Assembly: GCA_900754075.1 (NCBI GenBank)
Contig: CAAEBN010000071.1
Coordinates: forward strand, 1 to 42,196
Length of the DNA: 42,196 bases
Source of the DNA: an uncultured Collinsella sp.
GTDB taxonomy: Bacteria > Actinomycetota > Coriobacteriia > Coriobacteriales > Coriobacteriaceae
Direction: 5' to 3'
Made by a program: the position numbers and the translations under genes. The notes under the pieces are model-generated. The model ran no database searches. It worked only from the letters and a program-made list of their open reading frames with translations, and was not told where the DNA came from. Shown piece by piece: positions 1-6,681 of the stretch. How positions within the stretch are numbered: the stretch's first letter is position 1; every line of letters starts with the position of its first letter.

Positions 1-696
1 ACGGTCGCCGCCACGGCCACCGCGATCACCAAAGCCGCCGCGACCGCCACGGTCGCCGCCACGGCCACCGCGATCGTCACGGCCGCCGCGAGGACCGCGG
101 TCCTCGTCCAGGCCCATGGCGACGAGCGGAGCGATAACCTTATCGAGAGCGGCCATCAGCTCGGTGGCCTCCTCGTAAGAAAGCTCGGGCAGGAGCTTCT
201 CCTTCTTGTTAGCAAGCTCGACCAGGCCCTCAGCGGCATCCTCGGCAGCGAAGACGACGATCTTGCGCATATCGCCCTCGGCGTCGTCGATGCGGCCGAC
301 CAGATCGGCAGCCTCGGCCTCGGCCATCAGGCCATCGAGCTCACGAAGGCGCATGCCCAGCAGGTCGGACATTTCCTTCTGCTCCATCTTGGGCTTGAGG
401 TCAAGAAGCTTGATGGCGCGTTCGATGTTCGCCATGCGCTCGGCCTTGGCCTCCTCCTCCTTGGAAATAGCAAAGCGACGGCTACGCAGCAGGCGGGCGG
501 CCTTCTGCATCTTGTCCATCAGCTCTTCGTCATCGTAATCAACGGCGGCCTCGACAACCTCGGCCTCCTCCTCGGCGGAAACCTCGTCAGCAGCCTCAAC
601 CTCGGCAGCTTCGGTCTCCACGGTCTCGACTGCCTCAACCTCGGCAGCCACGGTCTCGTTCTCGGTCTCGTTCATGATCTCTTCGTTCTCGGACAT
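1..696 (-). CDS. Acidic N-terminus / MarR-like winged helix / RGG-tail protein (3' end outside window)
   Basis: This minus-strand gene starts at 696 with AAGGAG upstream and runs off the left edge, so 232 codons are visible. Residues 1-58 are very rich in Glu, Ala and Val and look disordered. Residues 60-190 resemble a MarR-type winged helix: a Lys/Glu-rich helix, a recognition region near LLGMRLRELDGLMAEAE, then the wing VGRIDDAEGDMRKIVV, which keeps the D-x-x-D-x-R/K pattern of MarR proteins. From about residue 200 the protein becomes arginine-glycine repeats of the type DRGGRGG, which continue past the window edge. RGG tails are known mainly from RNA-binding and condensate-forming proteins. 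A nucleic-acid-binding regulator is the likely role, but the target is unknown. The family assignment comes from sequence pattern only. The GC-rich repetitive DNA at 1-110 is simply the code for this tail. Confidence 0.75.
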   Translation of the reverse strand, partial: MSENEEIMNETENETVAAEVEAVETVETEAAEVEAADEVSAEEEAEVVEAAVDYDDEELMDKMQKAARLLRSRRFAISKEEEAKAERMANIERAIKLLDLKPKMEQKEMSDLLGMRLRELDGLMAEAEAADLVGRIDDAEGDMRKIVVFAAEDAAEGLVELANKKEKLLPELSYEEATELMAALDKVIAPLVAMGLDEDRGPRGGRDDRGGRGGDRGGRGGFGDRGGRGGDR

Positions 697-848
697 GAGA
701 CTCCTTCTTGGCCCTCTCGGGCATCATCGCCCCATTCGCGGGGCCCGTCGCGCACTCTTTGCGCTTTAAACATTCATGCCTCTCGGCAAAACGTCCATTA
801 GTTTATGGTGTCGCCCGCTAATCTAGCTGCAGAATCTATGTGCACACA

Positions 849-2261
849 TTAATGCGACATGTGCGACTCGCGGCGAGCGTACACAACCGATACCACAAAT
901 CCGACCACGGCAATTACAGCCGCCACACGCACGGCTGCCGCAAATCCAATCGCCTGGGCAACGTCGGTCGCAGTGCCAACGGCGCCGGCAGTCGCCGCAG
1001 AACTCGAGAGCAGGCCGATAAACAGCGACGGGCCAAACGATGCGGCAATCATGTTCCACGTGTTGAGCAATGCTGTTCCGTGAGGATGCTCAGCGACAGG
1101 CAGCGTCTCCAAGCCGGCCGTTTGCGAGGGGCTCAACACCAAACCGACTCCGGCATACACAACAACGGTCAGCGCCACGACGACGCCGATGTTCATGCTT
1201 GCGGCCGTCATCGAGATGGCAGTCTGCCCCACGGCGATCAGGGCAAAGCCGACCGGCAGCAGCGGCCATGCGCCACGGGCGTCCATCACGCGTCCGCCCA
1301 CAATCGAGGTCACGGCATTGCAGGCAATCGCCGGCAAAATGAGCAAGCCCGCAACAAGGGCGGTCATGCCGTATGCGCCCTCAAAATAGAGCGGCAACAA
1401 AACGCTCATCGAGAACGTCGTCATCATCGACACCACCACAAGCAGGCACGCAGGCCAAAAACGAACGCTCGCCATGGGACGCACGTTAAGCACCGGATGC
1501 TCGAGCTTGAGCTGGCGGGCCGCAAACAGGCCGAGCAGCACAATGGCGGCGAAGAGCGGCGCGATGCCGGCAATCAGATTGGTCGAGAACTCGCCTACGG
1601 AATACACAAATGCCGTAATACCGGCGGCGAGCAAAACAACCGACAGAATATCAAGCGTGGCGTTCGAACGCTCTCCGACATTCTGAACGAGCTTTACGCC
1701 CGCCGCAGCGACCACAATGCCGCCCACCAGCGGCACTACGAACACCGCCCTCCAGCCAAACAACGTGCACATTAGACCGCTGATCACGGGTCCAAACGCC
1801 GGCCCCAGCGTAATGCAGGCACCGCCCAGGCTCAGATACAAACCGAGCTTCTCGCGCGGGGCGCAAGACAGTACCACGTTCATCATGAGCGGAAACAAGA
1901 TGCCCGATCCCGCAGCCTGCAGGATACGGCTTGGCAGCAAAACGCTAAACGACGGAGCGACCAGGCACAGGACTTCGCCGGCGACCATGCATCCGCATGC
2001 GAAAAACAGCAGCTTGCGCGTCGAGAAACGGCCGGACAGAAAGGCCATGATGGCCGTAAAGATCGACGTCACGATCATGTAGCCCGAAACGAGCCACTGC
2101 GCCGTGGTGGCACTCACCGAAAAGGCCGCCATAATGTCGTGCAGCGCCACGTTAATGATGTTCTCGTTAAACGCGGCAACAAAGGCTGCAGCATACATTA
2201 CGACGAGAATCGCCGAGGCTGTCGACGGTGATTGAGTTTGCTTTTGGGATTTGGTCCCCAT
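849..2261 (-). CDS. MFS multidrug exporter, DHA2 (EmrB/QacA-like) type
   Basis: Predicted 470-residue inner-membrane protein with about 14 hydrophobic segments, the layout of DHA2-type drug:proton antiporters. Visible family features are the charged first loop after helix 2 (GRFSTRK, motif A region), a glycine/proline-rich helix 5 region (GGACITLGPAFGPVISG, motif C-like) and an early acidic residue in the first helix (NENIINVAL). The frame stays open far upstream, but the start at 2261 is preferred because AGGAAGGAA lies just before it and the hydrophobic protein begins there. It is divergent from the deformylase-like gene at 2467. An inverted repeat in the shared region (2340-2367) could be an operator. 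Substrate cannot be told from sequence; drug, bile-acid or metabolite export are all possible. Confidence 0.85.
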   Translation of the reverse strand: MGTKSQKQTQSPSTASAILVVMYAAAFVAAFNENIINVALHDIMAAFSVSATTAQWLVSGYMIVTSIFTAIMAFLSGRFSTRKLLFFACGCMVAGEVLCLVAPSFSVLLPSRILQAAGSGILFPLMMNVVLSCAPREKLGLYLSLGGACITLGPAFGPVISGLMCTLFGWRAVFVVPLVGGIVVAAAGVKLVQNVGERSNATLDILSVVLLAAGITAFVYSVGEFSTNLIAGIAPLFAAIVLLGLFAARQLKLEHPVLNVRPMASVRFWPACLLVVVSMMTTFSMSVLLPLYFEGAYGMTALVAGLLILPAIACNAVTSIVGGRVMDARGAWPLLPVGFALIAVGQTAISMTAASMNIGVVVALTVVVYAGVGLVLSPSQTAGLETLPVAEHPHGTALLNTWNMIAASFGPSLFIGLLSSSAATAGAVGTATDVAQAIGFAAAVRVAAVIAVVGFVVSVVYARRESHMSH

Positions 2262-2339
2262 GCATTTCCTTCCTCTTGAAACGACAGTCGCATCGCCCCA
2301 GAGGAACAGTCCAGGGCGAAAAATGAGCCCTAGACTTAC

Positions 2340-2367
2340 GCCAGACGCCGTACACGACGAGTCTGGC
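2340..2367. promoter_or_regulatory. Inverted repeat in divergent promoter region, possible operator
   Basis: GCCAGAC and GTCTGGC arms are separated by 14 bases between the divergent MFS exporter and deformylase-like genes. A second, shorter repeat (AGGGC / GCCCT) lies at 2313-2331. Operators of this shape are common for TetR- or MarR-type regulators of exporters, but no such regulator is adjacent. Functional assignment is inference. Confidence 0.35.
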
Positions 2368-2466
2368 AACATGGTCCAACATCGAAAGATTGTAACGCGG
2401 ACGCGCGGCTTTCCTTCCGCGCTATTATTAAAAGTCCACGAAAGCATGAGACATGAGGAGCCCGCC

Positions 2467-2877
2467 ATGATTAAGCCCATCATGAAATCCGAGTTCTTTT
2501 TACGCCTGCCTTCCGAAGACGCGGGACCCGACGACGCCGTGATCGGGCAAGACCTCCTGGATACGCTCCACGAGCATGAGCACGAGTGCGTGGGCCTCGC
2601 CGCCAACATGATCGGCGTGCGCAAACGCATCATCTGCGTAAAGGACGGCAGCAAGTCGCTGCTCATGTACAACCCGCAAATTCTTGAGCAGGTCAATGCC
2701 TATCAAACGAGCGAAGGATGTCTTTCGCTCGTCGGAGAGCGTCCCTGCACCCGCTATCGCCGCATTAAGGTTGAGTATTTGGACGAGAACTTCGTCCACC
2801 GCATCAAGAACTTCTCGGGCTACACCGCCGAGATCATCCAACACGAAATCGACCACTGCAACGGGATTGTTATATAG
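2467..2877 (+). CDS. Peptide-deformylase-like metalloenzyme
   Basis: Protein of 136 residues, shorter than typical deformylase (about 165-190). Deformylase removes formyl groups from nascent protein N-termini using a metal held by one Cys and two His. Motif II (EGCLS) and motif III (QHEIDH, with the catalytic Glu) are intact. Motif I reads GLAANMIG: the oxyanion-stabilising Gln of GxGLAAxQ is Met. From memory, short Firmicutes homologues share this Met, so it may define a subfamily rather than a defect. The start at 2467 follows GAGGAG; the open frame further upstream lies antisense to the exporter region. A second, different deformylase-like gene is at 10094-10513. Either true deformylase activity or a specialised substrate is possible. 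Confidence 0.8.
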   Translation: MIKPIMKSEFFLRLPSEDAGPDDAVIGQDLLDTLHEHEHECVGLAANMIGVRKRIICVKDGSKSLLMYNPQILEQVNAYQTSEGCLSLVGERPCTRYRRIKVEYLDENFVHRIKNFSGYTAEIIQHEIDHCNGIVI

Positions 2878-2892
2878 TTCCGCCGATTCAAG

Positions 2893-2929
2893 AAAGCTCC
2901 CTGCAGCAAAACAACTGCAGGGAGCTTTT
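2893..2929. terminator. Intrinsic terminator between convergent genes
   Basis: Perfect 14-bp stem (AAAGCTCCCTGCAG with its complement) and an 8-base loop, with A-run on one side and T-run on the other. It can therefore serve both the deformylase-like gene and the convergent aminotransferase. Confidence 0.85.
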
Positions 2930-2952
2930 CATAGTGCGGAGCTTCTATCCCA

Positions 2953-4473
2953 CTAGCTCTGACGGTAATGGTCAAAGAAGTCGGCGAGGTCTTCGAGGGA
3001 CTCTTTGAGCACTTCCATGCGCGGCAAGTACACGATGCGGAAGTGGTCGGGCTCGGCCCAGTTAAAGCCGCCGCCGCGCGTGATCAGGATCTTCTTCTCG
3101 TGTAGCAGGTCGAGGGCGAACTGCTCGTCATCGGTGATGTTGAACTTCTTAACATCCATCTTGGGGAAGATGTAGAACGCCGCGCGCGGCTTAACCACCG
3201 AGATGCCGTCAATCTTGTTGAGCGCCTCATACACAAAGTTGCGCTGCTCGTAGACACGGCCGCCGGGACGGATGTAGTCGTTAACCGACTGATGGCCGCC
3301 GAGCGCCGTCTGGACGATCGACTGAGCCGGCACGTTGGAGCACAGGCGCATGTTAGAGAGCATGTTGATGCCCATGATGAAGTCGCTCATGCAGCGCTGG
3401 TTGCCCGAAAGCACCATCCAGCCAATACGATAGCCCGCGATCATGTGCGACTTGGAAAGGCCGCTAAAGGTGACACAGGGCAGATCGGGAGCGAGCGAGG
3501 CAATCGAGACGTGCTCGTAGCCGTCCATGCACAGGCGGTCGTAGATCTCATCGGCAAAGATCATGAGCTGGTGCTTGCGCGCAACCTCGACGATGCCCTC
3601 GAGCACCTCGCGCGGATAGACCGAGCCCGTGGGGTTGTTGGGGTTGATGATGACGAGGGCCTTGGTCGCGCTCGTGATCTTGGACTCCATATCCTCCAGG
3701 TCGGGATACCAATCCGCCTGCTCATCGCACAGATAGTGCACGGGATGGCCGCCGGCAAGGGTTGCGCACGCCGTCCAGAGCGGATAGTCGGGGCTGGGGA
3801 TCAGAATCTCGTCGCCATTGTCGAGCAGCGCGTTCATCGAAAGCTGAATGAGCTCGGACACGCCGTTGCCCGTGTAGATATGCTCCATCTGAACATTGGG
3901 CAGGCCTTTGATCTGGGAGTACTGCATGATCGCCTTGCGCGCAGAGAACAGGCCGCGCGAGTTGGAATAGCCTTCGCAGTCGGGCAGCTGCTGGCGCATA
4001 TCCTTGATGACCTCGTCGGGCGTGCGGAAACCGAAGGGCGCCGGGTTGCCGATATTGAGCTTGAGGATGCGCTCGCCCTCGTCCTCCATACGGGCAGCTT
4101 CGTCGACGACGGGACCGCGCACATCATACAGGACGTTATCAAGCTTGGTGGATTTAGAAAAAGTACGCATGGTGGTGCTCCTTGGAATTTGAGCTGAGGG
4201 ATGGGGTTCGGGCTTGGAAACGTTAAAGGGCGATGATGCCTCGCCTTGATCGGCGTCGCCGGCAAGCAGCCAGGTAACATCGACCTCCAAAATGCGGGCG
4301 AGCAGCTCTGCCACATCGCGCCGCGGAATCGTCTTGCCGCTCACATATTGGCTCATCTGACTCTTGCCGAGTTTTTTGCCGAGCATCTCCGATGCGCGGA
4401 TTACGTCCGACTGGCGAACGTCGCGATCGGACATAGTCTGTCGCAGGCGATCGCTAAACGTCTCTTGGGCCAC
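2953..4473 (-). CDS. XRE-type HTH domain fused to AlaA-like aminotransferase
   Basis: Predicted 506 residues. Residues about 5-70 form an XRE/Cro helix-turn-helix (RQSDVIRASEMLGKKLGKS, then the SQMSQYVSGK recognition helix). A charged, proline-containing linker follows, then from residue 102 a complete class I PLP aminotransferase most like E. coli AlaA (alanine/glutamate transamination). Visible catalytic elements are GNGVSELIQ, NPNNPTG, FADEIYD, the PLP lysine in SGLSKSHMIAGYRIGW, and the substrate Arg near HFRIVYLP. The GTG start at 4473 is chosen because AAGGAGGT sits six bases before it; earlier ATGs lack a ribosome site. A second strong ribosome site and ATG inside the gene (4170) would give a 405-residue enzyme alone, the length of E. 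coli AlaA. The upstream operator cluster suggests autoregulation, perhaps tuned by amino-acid or PLP state; that is inference. Confidence 0.9.
   Translation of the reverse strand: MAQETFSDRLRQTMSDRDVRQSDVIRASEMLGKKLGKSQMSQYVSGKTIPRRDVAELLARILEVDVTWLLAGDADQGEASSPFNVSKPEPHPSAQIPRSTTMRTFSKSTKLDNVLYDVRGPVVDEAARMEDEGERILKLNIGNPAPFGFRTPDEVIKDMRQQLPDCEGYSNSRGLFSARKAIMQYSQIKGLPNVQMEHIYTGNGVSELIQLSMNALLDNGDEILIPSPDYPLWTACATLAGGHPVHYLCDEQADWYPDLEDMESKITSATKALVIINPNNPTGSVYPREVLEGIVEVARKHQLMIFADEIYDRLCMDGYEHVSIASLAPDLPCVTFSGLSKSHMIAGYRIGWMVLSGNQRCMSDFIMGINMLSNMRLCSNVPAQSIVQTALGGHQSVNDYIRPGGRVYEQRNFVYEALNKIDGISVVKPRAAFYIFPKMDVKKFNITDDEQFALDLLHEKKILITRGGGFNWAEPDHFRIVYLPRMEVLKESLEDLADFFDHYRQS
4168..4183 (-). 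promoter_or_regulatory. Internal ribosome binding site and ATG of the aminotransferase domain
   Basis: On the minus strand, AAGGAG (4178-4183) is followed after seven bases by an in-frame ATG (4170-4168). Translation from here would give the 405-residue aminotransferase without its HTH domain. The site falls exactly at the domain boundary, which favours real use over chance. Confidence 0.55.
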
Positions 4474-4494
4474 TAGAACCTCCTTGCTGGCAAA

Positions 4495-4576
4495 GTTCAA
4501 TTTATAGAACACGAATTGAACCAAGGTTCAATTTAGGCAGCAGTATAACGCGGCACCTCATTCGAAAGTTCAATTT
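4495..4576 (-). promoter_or_regulatory. Operator/promoter cluster of the HTH-aminotransferase gene
   Basis: Four copies of the half-site GTTCAATT (or its complement) lie at 4495-4503, 4514-4522, 4525-4534 and 4568-4576. The middle two form a perfect inverted repeat with 9-base arms (AATTGAACC) and a 2-base spacer. Read on the minus strand, TTGAAC in these repeats also serves as a plausible -35, with TCTATA about 17 bases on or TATACT (4542-4547) as -10 options. Binding by the encoded XRE domain is a reasonable inference. Confidence 0.65.
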
Positions 4577-4635
4577 CATAAGAAAATGCACCGGACTCTG
4601 AGATTTGCCCAAAGCGGACAATGACGCGCACACGT

Positions 4636-5493
4636 TTAGAGGTATTCGAGGAAACGGGCGGTAGCAAGCGAAACATCGGCCGTGCGATATATCGCGTTGA
4701 TCTGCCGATGAGGACGTCCCTCGAGCGGGCGCACGGCAACATCGAACTGGCAGCGGCGCAAGATGAGCGCCGGAAGAATGCTCACGCCCAGGCCATCCTC
4801 GACCATGGCCATAATCGCATAGTCATCCCAGGTCGACAGCTTAGAACGCACCGCCAGCCCCGCGCGGCGAAACAGCGGCGTAATCTCGTCGTCACTACCC
4901 CGTTCCAGCAGAATAAACTGCTCGTTGGCCAAATCGGCAAGGGAAACGACCTCCGCGGTGGCAAGCGAGGAGTCCGCTGGCACCACGGCCATCAGCTCGT
5001 CTTGCGCCAACGGCCGCGACGTCATGCCAGCGCCGCGTGGCTCGCGCGGAATAAAGCCCAGGTCGCAGCGGCCTTCCGCCACCCATTGCTCAATCTCGGA
5101 GTAATCACCCATCAACAGCTCGTAATCGACATCCGGATGATCGGCGCGAAAGCGCGCAATCACCGGCGGCAGCACGTGGGTCGCCACACTCGAAAACGTA
5201 CCGATGCAGATTTTGCCGCACATGAGCCCACGCATCTCGTCCACGCGCCGCTGTAGGCGGCCAAACTCTTCGCATAACGCCTCGACTGCCGGCATGACCT
5301 GCCGCCCGTCGGCAGAAAGCACCACGCCCTCGCGGCTGCGATCAAGCACCTTAAAACCCCAGTCTGCCTCAAGGTCGCCCACCATGCGGCTCACGCCCGA
5401 CTGCGAATAGCTCAACCGCTCTGCAGCACGCGTAAAGCTGCCGGCACGCACCGTCTCGAGCAGCACTTGCATCTTTTGGATATTGGTCTCCAC
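4636..5493 (-). CDS. LysR-family regulator, divergent from EamA exporter
   Basis: Predicted 285 residues from a GTG at 5493 preceded by AGGTGGAG; an ATG 21 bases further upstream lacks a spaced ribosome site. The N-terminal winged helix is typical of LysR regulators (LLETVRAGSFTRAAERLSYS, then QSGVSRMVGDLEADWG). A periplasmic-binding-like effector domain follows from about residue 90 (GKICIGTFSSVATHVLP through SWDDYAIM-type segments and GLGVSILPALI). The gene is divergent from the EamA transporter at 5612, and a LysR-type box lies in the 118-base interval between them. It therefore probably controls that exporter and its own expression. The effector is unknown. Confidence 0.88.
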   Translation of the reverse strand: METNIQKMQVLLETVRAGSFTRAAERLSYSQSGVSRMVGDLEADWGFKVLDRSREGVVLSADGRQVMPAVEALCEEFGRLQRRVDEMRGLMCGKICIGTFSSVATHVLPPVIARFRADHPDVDYELLMGDYSEIEQWVAEGRCDLGFIPREPRGAGMTSRPLAQDELMAVVPADSSLATAEVVSLADLANEQFILLERGSDDEITPLFRRAGLAVRSKLSTWDDYAIMAMVEDGLGVSILPALILRRCQFDVAVRPLEGRPHRQINAIYRTADVSLATARFLEYL

Positions 5494-5565
5494 GGCACGT
5501 CTCCACCTTTGCATGAGTTTTTGTCATGTTTTCCATGCATTATATTCGCTTTTCTTCTAGAGCCA

Positions 5566-5582
5566 GTTCACCCATAGTGAAC
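5566..5582. promoter_or_regulatory. LysR-type binding site (T-N11-A dyad)
   Basis: GTTCAC and GTGAAC are perfectly inverted with a 5-base spacer. The inner bases give the T-N11-A pattern typical of LysR-family sites. It sits 30-46 bases before the EamA start and about 70 bases before the regulator start. Confidence 0.55.
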
Positions 5583-5611
5583 ATGCTCGGATATAGAGGG
5601 GATGTCGGCGC

Positions 5612-6523
5612 ATGAACAACGGACTGTTTACGTACTTAGCAGCATTGCTATTGTTTGGCTCCAACGGTATCATCGCCGCCGCCATCGCGCTGCCGAGCTC
5701 CGATATCGTGCTACTACGCACGTTTTTGGGCGCCCTCTCGCTTGTCACTATCCTTGCCATCACCCAACGCCATAAACTGCAGGCGCCATCTCGTCCCCGC
5801 GAAGCCGCAGCACTCCTTCTGTCGGGAGCCGCGCTGGGTGCCAGCTGGATTTTTCTGTTCCGTGCCTACCAGACGATCGGCGTCGGCGTATCCTCCCTGC
5901 TGTACTACTGCGGCCCCATCATCGTCATGGCCCTCTCGCCGTTTATCTTTGGCGAAAAACTGACCGGCGGCAAAATCGCCGGCTTTATCGCCGTCGCCTG
6001 CGGCGCTTTTCTCATTGCAGCGCAAGGTCTAGGCGGCAACATGCCCATTGCGGGTATCGCCTGCGGCATCGCCTCGGCATTTTGCTATGCGCTGATGGTC
6101 ATCGCCAGCAAGGGTGCGCCGCACATCGAGGGTCTCGAGAACTCCGCGCTCCAGGTAAGCGCCGCCTTTGTGACCGCGCTGATCCTTACGCTCTTCACGC
6201 AAGGTGCCCCCTCGTTTTTCTCCCCCGGCATCGCCGCAGACATCGATTGGCGCGCCGTCGTCATGCTCGGCGTCGTCAACACCGGCATCGGTTGCCTGCT
6301 CTACTTTAGTGCCGTCGCCAAGCTGCCCGTCCAGACCGTCGCGGTCGTCGGCTACCTCGAGCCGCTTTCGGCCGTCGTGTTCTCGGCCGTCCTTTTGGGC
6401 GAAGCCATAACACCGGTCCGCCTGATGGGTGCCGCGCTTATCATCGGCGGCGCGATTTTTTGCGAACTCGCCGGCAAACGCGCAAGCGCCAAGGCTGGCA
6501 TAGCCCAGACAGCACGTGCTTAA
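5612..6523 (+). CDS. EamA/DMT-family transporter
   Basis: Protein of 303 residues with ten hydrophobic segments in two five-helix halves, the plan of the 10-TMS drug/metabolite exporters (two EamA repeats). Recognisable stretches are the first helix (YLAALLLFGSNGIIAAAIAL), SLLYYCGPIIVMALSPFIFGEKL in the first half, and the matching VVGYLEPLSAVVFSAVLLGE in the second. Such proteins export amino acids, purines or drugs by proton antiport; the substrate here is unknown. Its ribosome site (GAGGGG) is a little distant from the ATG. Probably regulated by the divergent LysR protein. Confidence 0.88.
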   Translation: MNNGLFTYLAALLLFGSNGIIAAAIALPSSDIVLLRTFLGALSLVTILAITQRHKLQAPSRPREAAALLLSGAALGASWIFLFRAYQTIGVGVSSLLYYCGPIIVMALSPFIFGEKLTGGKIAGFIAVACGAFLIAAQGLGGNMPIAGIACGIASAFCYALMVIASKGAPHIEGLENSALQVSAAFVTALILTLFTQGAPSFFSPGIAADIDWRAVVMLGVVNTGIGCLLYFSAVAKLPVQTVAVVGYLEPLSAVVFSAVLLGEAITPVRLMGAALIIGGAIFCELAGKRASAKAGIAQTARA

Positions 6524-6557
6524 AAGCCCCTGTTTTGAAATGCTACCTACGTACATA

Positions 6558-6581
6558 AATAATCCCCAGCTGGGGATTATT
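6558..6581. terminator. 24-bp perfect palindrome after the EamA gene
   Basis: The half-site AATAATCCCCAG is followed immediately by its exact complement. With no loop it would form a shortened hairpin, so it may end the EamA transcript. A perfect palindrome without a spacer could equally be an operator for the following kup gene, whose start is 100 bases on. Confidence 0.45.
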
Positions 6582-6638
6582 GTCTAAAATAACCTGATGT
6601 GCCAAACTGCTCTTGTATGTATAAAGACGACATAAAGA

Positions 6639-6659
6639 TTATCTGTCCTAGACAGATAA
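6639..6659 (+). promoter_or_regulatory. Inverted repeat just before kup, possible operator
   Basis: TTATCTGTC and GACAGATAA are separated by CTA, 22 bases before the preferred kup start. It may bind a repressor or fold in the leader. The leader does not show the conserved blocks of the ydaO c-di-AMP riboswitch often found before potassium transporters. Confidence 0.45.
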
Positions 6660-6681
6660 CCAGATGTCTAAGGGAGTCCAC

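Noticed and set aside
1..110. Short tandem GC-rich repeats looking like a CRISPR or minisatellite
   Set aside because: The repeats are in frame with the RGG tail of the minus-strand gene and encode DRGGRGG units.
6582..6681. ydaO c-di-AMP riboswitch before kup
   Set aside because: The gap is too short and lacks the conserved ydaO blocks; only two palindromes are found.
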